A stretch of 64,000 nucleotides of DNA. Source: Scleromitrula shiraiana. Lineage: Eukaryota; Ascomycota; Leotiomycetes; Helotiales; Sclerotiniaceae. Of the stretch, positions 56,278-64,000 are shown one piece after another. The position numbers were made by a program, and so were the translations under genes. Every line of letters begins with the position of its first letter. Positions within the stretch are counted from its first letter, which is position 1. The notes beneath the pieces are model-generated. The model did no database searches and was not told the DNA's origin. It was given only the letters and a program-made list of their open reading frames with translations. The stretch spans positions 248,001-312,000 of the forward strand of contig JABELC010000010.1 in the NCBI GenBank assembly GCA_028455995.1. Reading direction: 5' to 3'.

Positions 56278-56804
56278 TTTGACGCAACTCTGATGATTGT
56301 CCATAAATTATATCTCAGGAACAGAGAGCCGAGCAGGATGCGCAATATAATAGGAAATCTAATGAAGGTAGCCATGGGAACGGCTGAAAGTGACGAATAT
56401 TGCTAATGAATATCACTTTTAAATAAAAACGAGTAAATTTTTATCACTGAAGAGAAAAAGAAATTAACAACAATATCTTCACAGACTAATTTATAATATC
56501 CTTGCGCTTAGACTCTAATTTGACCAAGATTTTGAGTAAGACGCCATTTTCCACCCCACAGGCGATTAATCACATTCGGAATTTACCAATACTTTGCAGT
56601 TAGAGATAGACATTTCTGACTTATCATTTGGACAGGCTGATGATCTCACTACTCCAAGATAGAAATATATTTTTTCCATTGCAACAAACACGCGCATACG
56701 AGGAGCGAATCGAAGAAATTCCGCTTCCAATTTATTGTTACATTTCCACATTTGCAACACTCAGACATAGCCTCGTAGCAATACAAAACGAAACAGGTTC
56801 TAAA
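56278..56804. promoter_or_regulatory. Shared divergent upstream region of unit A
   Basis: About 0.53 kb separates the start codons of the Hsp70-like gene (minus) and its partner (plus), so both promoters must lie here. AT-rich runs at 56400-56500; no repeat like that in unit B. Short frames at 56566-56834 are shadows. Confidence 0.5.
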
Positions 56805-58867
56805 ATGTTGTCGACGACCAAGAATTGGGTGCATAAAGACAAAATTGCACTTTTGGTCTGGCTAGACCTCTGCCGTGATCATGGGATTGATTTCCGAGCG
56901 ACAGCATCCAGGCACCTAGAAGATGTCACATATAATGAGTACACTACCAGCCAAATTGAACAAAGACTGATGGCATTATGGAAGTCGTATCACGACCCTG
57001 ACTGGAATCCGGAGCACGTAGTTGGGACGGAATATATTCTACAACAGGGTACAAGATGCCTACCGAGACTCCAGACTAAGATCCAGGAACAAATTCAGCG
57101 TGAGTTAGAACAGTGCATCAAAAGATATGGTCAAGGGAATTGAAGAAGTTTCCGATGCGAGTTCAACAAAAAACGCTCGTTAGTTCCGACCTTTCAAAGA
57201 CACATGTGATAAAGGAACAAGCCGAAAGAATTGTAGAGCCTAAAGCGAGCTCCAAACCAGACAGTTCGCAGAAGAAAGAAGTTACTGTTTCCCTAAAAGT
57301 AAGAGATCAGCTTCTGGCAGTATTGAACCAATGTTAACAATGCTATAGACACCAAAAGGCCAGGGGTCAAACAAGGATGATAACCAAAGTTTGAAGACAA
57401 AATACACCGAGATCGATGGACAGTGCTCAGATCCATGTCTGAAGCCAACACGCAACGACGATTCTGGAAGCGCGCCGCATGATTGCAAGCAACTGATTGA
57501 ATCCATCAAACAGAGACACCAATTCGAGATGCGCCAACAATACGAACAAATAACAAGTATTCAGATCCGCTGGCAGACTGAGGTGGAAACATTACTCGCT
57601 CACCAACAAAAGCTTTTGTCAATACAAGATCAACTTAAGGCGGATCTTCATCATCGCAATCTTGATGATATATCTGAAGCAGGATGGAAGGGACCAGAAG
57701 CAGTTATTTATGAGAAAAACAAAGAAATTTGGAGACTTGATCAAAAAATTCATTCCATGCACAAACTGGTGGATCTGGCAAAGCTGGACGAGGCGTGGTC
57801 AACATATTTGAAAAGTGAAGAGACGGATAAGATGTTTGATCATATTTCTTCGGAAATGGAACTCGATTTGAAAGGCCACAGTGAGGAACTCAAGCTATTG
57901 AGACCGTTAGTACCACATGAAAAGTTTGCAGGGTTGCTTATGCAGAAAGCATTCGGTTTATCTCTGGACAGTCATGAAGCAAGAGTTGATGTGTACAATC
58001 TTATTTCCAAATTTAGTTCCAAGCACTTGCTTCGAGTTTTGATGTGGAGTGCTGTTAAGCAATGGGTGTTTATGACAGACTTTCCATGTTTTACGCCGAT
58101 CAATGCCCGAGACGGCAGTTTGCTGAAAGCATATAGAGAAATAATTTCCAAACTCGGTAAGTTTGTATGCTCGTGTAAAATCCATATGCTGATTAGATGT
58201 AGAAAACGGAGACACTCAACTTCACAAGCTTGACATAGCTGCCCACCGAGAATTAGTTGGAAACTGTGAAGTCATGGATCGTCGGATACAACTTAAAGCA
58301 GAAGAATTAGCAATTTGGCTATCGAGATCCCTTGCTCCCTTCTTCGTTGCAAAGCCAGATGAGGTCAAGCCATCAATTTTCCATCCATGGAATGAATCTA
58401 CGGAGATGTGGGAATATAGGAAGATGAGATACACCGAGATTTTTGCAACTGCCCTCAAGCTCAAGGCTCAGACGGTGACCGTTGACCAGCGTTTTGAGTT
58501 CGTAGTGCACCCGCCAGGTACTTTGTATCGTCAGGAAGAGCAATGTGAAGGGAATGATAGAGTGGGGGCAACAGAACCAGACAATTGGCTACACGCGTCG
58601 TTCTACTCCTATAACATCAATATTCTCAAGCAAGCCGATCGCCGAAATCCACTCGTGTCTTCGTATAACTTTATCACGAAGACTCCTGAACAGCGAAGAG
58701 AATACTCATCCTACGAGAAACATCTGATAATTCCGAGAGAAGTGTCCCTAGGTAACGAGAAAACATCAGGAGTATCAGCAGTATCAGCAGTATCAGGAGA
58801 GAAGAATGTAGCGGTGGCCAAGGACGTGCAAAGCTTAGCACGTAAGAGGAAGAGGAGTGATTTTTAA
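56805..58867 (+). CDS. Partner protein of unit A: N-terminal WLD-C domain plus coiled coil
   Basis: Modelled exons 56805-57099, 57162-57298, 57349-58156 and 58203-58867 close in phase (634 aa). The N-terminal ~95 residues (NWVHKDKIALLVWLDLC, IDFRATASRHL, QIEQRLMALWKSYHD, GTRCL) form a small helical, helix-turn-helix-like domain shared with the gene at 62922. A coiled coil follows (FEMRQQYEQITSIQIRWQTE, VIYEKNKEIWRLDQKIHSM). The C-terminal half holds LLRVLMWSAVKQWVFMTDFP, a GDTQLHKLDIAAHRELVG segment and LAIWLSRSLAPFF, a pattern I recall from fungal hypothetical proteins. The tail is basic (ARKRKRSDF), possibly nuclear. The first intron (GTGAGT donor, GCGAG acceptor) is the least certain; otherwise a frameshift would be needed near 57130. 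Function unknown. Confidence 0.72.
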
Positions 58868-59680
58868 TATAGAATTTCAAAAGAACTTGGACGGGAATTG
58901 ACTGTGGATTGATTTTGATATTGTTGTTCTGTCCAAAATCTATAAATTCGAAGTGGTGAGAACATGTGGGGTATCGTATCAGCGTTAGCTGACTCATCGT
59001 TAGCTCATTGCTGTCCTTTTAAATAATGCTTAGTTATCTTGTATTCGAAACAATTTCACGTTGTGATCATGATCAAAATATATCTCCACCTACAAGTCTT
59101 TGCTTCTTGTCTTCGATAATAATGTTGAAAAGATTATCTGATAATTAAATCCACGGTGTGCACAGTCATTTTCACCTTAGGGTTTGATATAGATTACCAT
59201 TCGCTTTACTAGAACTATTGACTCCGATGAATCTGATCTAATTCCCATACATAATGAATGTACAACTATTCACTGTATATCTCAATATACATGACAATGA
59301 AGATGTTATTCAATCTATAGTATATGAAGTCCCCAACTCTGGTTCTCAGCACACTACTAACAAGTACGTAATTGAAGTATCTAGTAGTATTTGACATATT
59401 CCAGATTCGGGGGCTCAGCATTGCATACTATATATAGGTTGCTATTCATGACTTGCTGCATTCAATATAAAAGTCAAGTGTAGAAAAATATATATATTGA
59501 TTTGGCTATGCTGAAAGTAATAATTGTACATAGTGCTAATGTTTGTCAACATCACCCAACTGCCTATTCATCGTAAGATGATTCAAAACATATCCTATCC
59601 TAACATTCATTCATCCACCGCCATCCATCATCATCATCATCATCATAAAACATCATTCACCCACTACCCACTCACCAAAT
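58868..59680. other. Spacer between duplicated units A and B
   Basis: About 0.8 kb of AT-rich DNA where partner A and Hsp70-like B converge. A CATCAT run lies at 59627-59646; TATATA occurs at 59488-59494. No gene, terminal repeat or transposase trace. Confidence 0.55.
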
Positions 59681-62169
59681 CTACTTCGTACCCGGCGAAA
59701 AAGCAGCAGCAATCGAAAGTTGTCCTTCAGATATAATCTTTCCCTTCTTTCCAACCGGCCATTTCACAAAGTATCTCAATTCCTTTCCCTCCACCACCGC
59801 ACAAAGCTCGAATTCTACCTTGTAACGCTTGGCTCCCTTATCTGGTGATTGCTCCGGACGGATGAGCTTCTTGGTACGAAGGAATGTCATATCGACGGTG
59901 ATGCGACCTACGAGTTGTGCATCTAGAACGATGATTAGGGTTGTCTATACGTATGATCCATATCATGTGATAACATACCATGGTTATTAACATGGCATAA
60001 TGTATAGTGTGATTGTGTTGCGGTATCCGAAATGTATAAGAGTTCTTCGCATATGAATAGTTTGGAACTGAGAAGGAATGTGTGCGTTGAAAGGAGGGGA
60101 GGGAACTTTTGTTGGGCATTTAATGTTTGACCCTAGCGTCAATCGTCAGTATGTATGTCTGATGGGAGAATAAAGAACTTGCCTTGATGATGAAGTAATT
60201 CACAGCCTCGACATACTTTTCTCCGTCGATTTGACATTCTACCGTCGTTGCTCCTCTATGAGCTGGAAACACAGTTGGTTCGTATGGTTCGACTCGAAAA
60301 AAACCAAAGCTTGATTGTGCAATTCGATCAGGACCATTTTCTTTGTTGAGGGCAGCTAGTACGGCTCCGGCTGATACTGCTGTGACCCTAGTGGAGGTTA
60401 GCTACTGGAATATGATTGCATGATTGATATGAGCTTACGGCTGTGAAACGCTATCAAGGACAATCTCATAATCAAGATTCCAATTATCGACGAATGTTGT
60501 GAGATATGCGCTAAGATATGACCTCAATGATGGTGAAGCACCAAAACCGCCTAGAAGATAAACCTTCTGTAATCGTAGTCAGTTCATTGTAGTTATATGT
60601 GGCATGAAATTTGTCATATACCGAAACTTTAAAGCCTTTATGAAGAGCAGCAATCAATTGATCTTCAATCAAATTTTTCACCCGCTCAAGTAGTGGCGTC
60701 CATATTCGAACACAATCTTTCCTATCAAGTTCAATAATTAGTAGTGCGAATAATAAACCGCATATGACTACTAACTTGGTTATAATCAATCTATTTTGAG
60801 CAAATTTCTTCTCACGATTCGCCTTCAATCCCATGATATGAACCATGTATCCTTGTCCTGATCCGCTCATAATGTTGATTCGTCTCTTGTGGCCATTTTC
60901 AAAAGCTGGCAGAAGCCGATTCACAATGTCTTCTACAGGTTCGGTGAGATAATCTTCTCCTTTCAGTTTCTCAAGAAGTAGTTGCTTGTAGTTTTCGTTG
61001 AGATAACTACTCCCACAGTTGTCACCTTGAATCGATAAGTAAAAACTTCTAGATTTTGGATTCCTGTACCTTACCTCCAGGCTTGCATATCTCTTCAGTC
61101 AGTCTCAATGGACGCACATGACTAACACCATACGTGGTTACATCCACAGTGCCACCACCACAATCAGCGATAATGAACGTCTCACCTTTCTATCGAATCA
61201 TGAGTTATGTAAAGATTTTGATGGCGGTGATCAGATATGAACTTACAGAGGGTGTCTTGATTCCTGATATCATGTAGGTAGCCGCAGCTTCAGGCTCGGC
61301 GATGATATATGGGATTACTAATTGCTGCGTTTTAGCATTGCCCAAAACTACCGCTGCTATGGCAGATTGAAGGGCCATTTGAAGGATTCGAGAGGCGGCA
61401 GGTGACCAAATAGTTGGCACTGTCAATGCAAATTCGACGGGGCAATCATCCGAGAAACCGTGCCATGCGATAAGTTGCTCTTTCGTATGTTGTAATATTT
61501 TCACCAAGAAATCAGTGAAAATATCATGGATATCGCGTTCATCCAGTTCATTCTTTCTGCCATGCTTACGAATGATTCTCTTTTCAAGAAGATCTACGAT
61601 GATATCCATTAATTCATTCCTACATTCTTCGGTGTATGAAGTATCGACAAGCCATAGTTTAGATCTTACGATTCGGGTTTCGGGAGATCGAGAAATGTTT
61701 TGAGTATATTGACGTTCGTGTACTTCAAACCCCCAGAAAAAATCGTCAAGTCCCTCATAATCGGCGTCCATATCATCATCATCTACAAAGTCCTCTGACA
61801 TTTGGTCTACCTTCGAGGCATGCAGTGATGTGCTGGTCAATGGATGATGGGTTGTTTCGTTGTATATCACCTCTTCCATAGCGTCATCCTCTCGAGCAGC
61901 CTCACGCAACATTGGCTCAGGTGCATACCACTATAATATTGATGAATGGTCAGTCTCTGGTCACAAATATAAACAATTGATAAACTTACCGTCTCAGTGG
62001 GTACTTGTGGTCTATCACCAGTAAGTTCGTCATATGGCCAATTCTTGATACTAAGAATTTGCTGTGCATCAGCTTGAGGCCGTAACTCTCTAGCATCATG
62101 AAAGAAGTACGAAACTGATGTATAAGTCGTTCCAAAATCCAAACCAATAATGAACTTTTGTTGAGACAT
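59681..62169 (-). CDS. Hsp70-like ATPase (HSPA12-type), unit B
   Basis: Nine exons close in phase: 62169-61990, 61930-61247, 61189-61075, 61025-60776, 60721-60622, 60566-60439, 60387-60183, 60132-59979 and 59922-59681 (685 aa). Motifs: FIIGLDFGTTYTSVSYF (near residue 11), IAEPEAAATYMI, FIIADCGGGTVDVTTYG (near 297) and KVYLLGGFGASPSLRSY (near 447). The C-terminal domain matches unit A (MTFLRTKKLIRPEQSPDKG, ELCAVVEGKELRYF). It lacks unit A's N-terminal extension. Exons of 115, 100 and 154 nt are the same size as in A, and seven introns share position and phase. The intron after NYFIIK begins GCAAGT, a GC-AG intron. An acidic insert (DFVDDDDMDADYEG) is private to this copy. Confidence 0.9.
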
Positions 62170-62388
62170 GGCTCCAGAAATAGTTGATGAAATTATGAAG
62201 ATGGATTTGGGATTGTAATGCAGAAGTGCTGTCTTCAAAGATACAACAATATCTTCAAAATTTTAGAGGTTGTAACTACGAACGAAAGTCTTCAAGGTCA
62301 GATGCAAATACAAAAGAATCTGTTATCATTCACTTATTATTTTCAAAATCAAAAGTTGTGAATTCTAGAGGAAAACCTTCCAATGTTG

Positions 62389-62692
62389 AAAATTTGTTTG
62401 CTTACAACAATAAATTTGCTTGAGTGAATTTATATCCTCATATCAACAAATAATTAGAAAAATAATAAAAAATTTGTTTACTTACAACAATAAAATTATT
62501 TGGGTGAATTTGAATTCTCATATCAACAAATAATTAAAATTTGTTTGCTTACAACAATAAAATTGCTTGAGTGAATTTGAATCCTCATATCAACAAATGA
62601 TTAGAAAAATAATGAAAAATTTGTTTGCTTACAACAATAAAATTGCTTGAGTGAATTTGAATCCTCATATCAACAAGTAATTAAGAAAACAA
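62389..62692. repeat. Tandem array, four ~80-bp units
   Basis: Units begin at about 62389, 62469, 62536 and 62616, each with AAATTTGTTTGCTTACAAC, then a TGAATTTGAATCCTCATATC block and ATCAACAAATAATTAG. Unit 2 is about 13 bp shorter, lacking the AGAAAAATAATGA end. Units 3 and 4 are nearly identical; unit 2 has several A/T substitutions. Confidence 0.9.
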
Positions 62693-62699
62693 GAAAATG

Positions 62700-62759
62700 T
62701 CTAAGTAATCTCACCTGTACTGAGATTTATCTAAGTAATCTCACCTATACTGAATTTTC
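62700..62759. repeat. 30-bp direct repeat, two units
   Basis: TCTAAGTAATCTCACCTGTA begins the first copy and the second follows head to tail with CCTATACTGA in place of CCTGTACTGA. It lies about 160 bp upstream of the partner-B start. Confidence 0.85.
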
Positions 62760-62921
62760 TGGAAGTTATCTTGACTTTTCCTTACCATAGATACGCAGCA
62801 CTTCAATATTCCGTTAATACCATTTCAAATTTATTGCTCCCCATATCACAATCACACTGCATTTGGAAAGGCAAATCTTTATTCATTGAATCTTCTTAGC
62901 ACGAATTGATTTTACGCCAAA

Positions 62922-64000
62922 ATGCCTTCTTGGAAATTGGACGAAGATGCAGCTACGTTTGCTTGGCTAGACTTCTGCATCGAATCTGAGCAGGATTTTA
63001 AGGACACCATCGGAGATCATCTAATCAAGGTAGGATATCTTCGGCGTTCATATAAGAGCGTGCAAAGTCGACTCATATTGCTTGAGAGAATCTACCACGA
63101 GGAGAATACAAAAAGTGGACGCAAAAAAACTCGAAAATTAAGACACATTCTAGCAGAAGGCTCTCAATGTCTTTTGTTTCCTCCAGCACAGCTGCAACAG
63201 GATATTGAAATTAAATTACGGGATTACAGGAGAACTCACGAAGCAGCAAATCTCAGCAAATCTCAAAATGCCTCTACATCTCAGAATATACAACCAGAAG
63301 TTGAATTTCAAGAATCTGTTTCAAACAACCCATCAATACCACAACACGAACATAAGAAGCGGGCTAGAGAAGCAAACCCATTGGAACTTCTCCCACGCAA
63401 AAAGCTGCGTCGCATGGAGGTATGTGAGTCTGGATAATTTGATAAAGAAAGTTCTAATTTGACGCAGGATGCCTCATCAATACCACCAAGTAAAAATGCC
63501 ACCCATAGTTCTGAAGCACTTACAAGTTTAGCGCCTCATGCGTTGCTAGAAAAAGAGCAGAATCATCTATTTAAAACCAAATCCACGAATGAGGTACCCA
63601 CAATCGAAAACGAAAAGCGGAAGAGCCATCCACGACGCGAAGTTGAAAAAAGCAAAAGCCATGCGACTACAAATAGACGTCCGATCAAACAGCCCATCTC
63701 CAGAATTGGAAGAAGCGATCTGGAGAAATTATTGAAGCAAAAACAGGAGGAAGTAGAAGAGATGCGCGTACAATGGAACGCCGACATTCGGGCTTTGTAT
63801 GAAGAGAACGAAAGGATGAAAAAAGCAGAAGAAGACCGTGACATCAAGATTGCTAGCATGGAAGAAGCAATCAAGGAAGGTTCGCTCGAAAAAGACTTTT
63901 TTGATAAGAACCAAGATATTTTTCAGTTGAGGAAGCAGCTTTTTGAACTGCGGGAAGCGAAGCTGGCTATTGAGAATTCAAAACAACTTAAGTTTTCGGC
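62922..64000 (+). CDS. Partner protein of unit B: N-terminal WLD-C domain plus coiled coil (3'-truncated)
   Basis: Exon 1 is 62922-63419 (phase 0, GTATGT donor); exon 2 starts at 63468 after GACGCAG and stays open to the window end, so at least 343 residues are visible. The N-terminal domain reads SWKLDEDAATFAWLDFC, DFKDTIGDHLIKVGY, SVQSRLILLERIYHEE and ILAEGSQCLLF, matching the unit A partner at W, WLD, C, DF, HL, QxRL, YH and the Cys. A basic patch (HKKRAREANP, PRKKLRRME) could be a nuclear signal. Exon 2 is a long coiled coil (LEKLLKQKQEEVEEMRVQWN, FFDKNQDIFQLRKQLFELRE) aligned with YEKNKEIWRLDQKI of unit A. The C-terminal half lies outside the window. Function unknown. Confidence 0.75.

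Larger units (their letters stand above)
62170..62921. promoter_or_regulatory. Shared divergent upstream region of unit B, filled with tandem repeats
   Basis: About 0.75 kb between the two start codons of unit B. The centre is occupied by a four-copy ~80-bp array (62389-62692) and a two-copy 30-bp repeat (62700-62759). Remaining flanks of about 160-220 bp must carry the core promoters. A small frame at 62226-62423 is a shadow. Confidence 0.6.

Noticed and set aside
59600..59680. CATCAT run and ACCCACTACCC motif as a telomere-like repeat
   Set aside because: It is a short trinucleotide run with no TTAGGG/CCCTAA units.

Overview
The window is nuclear DNA of a filamentous ascomycete. Genes are compact and carry many short introns, mostly 46-110 nt with GTAAGT/GTATGT-type donors and CTAAC-like branch sites. 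Several lineage-style families occur: DUF6604, 2EXR/F-box-like, wax-synthase-like and Hsp70-like (HSPA12-type). The overall flavour fits a leotiomycete (Helotiales, perhaps Sclerotiniaceae). That placement is an inference from family content, not from an alignment.

Layout. 1-0.6 kb: the 5' part of a wax-synthase-like acyltransferase on the minus strand, cut by the window edge and carrying an in-frame stop. 2.1-5.0 kb: a small secreted protein and a LURP-one/tubby-like protein. 5.7-19.7 kb: mostly housekeeping genes: EBP2 (rRNA processing), a two-TM protein, a ZRG17-like zinc transporter, MGM1 (mitochondrial dynamin), DUG3 (glutathione degradation) and a small Cys-rich protein. 21.2-31.3 kb: an accessory stretch with two further Cys-motif proteins, a 2EXR protein next to a broken F-box-like copy, a cystinosin homologue (ERS1), and a 0.23-kb tandem duplication whose copies differ mainly by transitions. 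32.7-37.4 kb: one four-exon gene for a protein of about 1,499 residues with internally repeated modules and a C-terminal membrane region. 38-41.3 kb: two small membrane or secreted proteins and a decayed DUF6604 gene. 41.7-53.2 kb: an HNT3-like aprataxin, a DHX57/Ucp12-like DEAH helicase, two neighbouring C2H2 proteins and a secreted GH78-type rhamnosidase.

53.6-64.0 kb: the most striking part. A divergent gene pair is present twice in tandem. Each unit has an Hsp70-like ATPase on the minus strand and, sharing its upstream region, a plus-strand gene for a protein with a conserved N-terminal WLD-C/DF/HL domain followed by a coiled coil. I could splice both Hsp70-like genes through nine exons each with every phase closing (738 and 685 aa). 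Seven introns are shared and each copy has one private intron. The first partner gene closes at 634 aa; the second runs off the right edge. Repeated co-duplication in divergent orientation suggests that the two products work together.

A second theme is gene decay. Three multicopy-family genes (wax synthase-like, F-box-like, DUF6604) have stop codons inside otherwise continuous homologous frames. Most are TAA where a one-base C-to-T change from CAA would explain them. With the transition-dominated duplicate at 30 kb this is compatible with repeat-induced point mutation, but that remains an inference. No rRNA, tRNA, CRISPR array or intact transposon was recognised.
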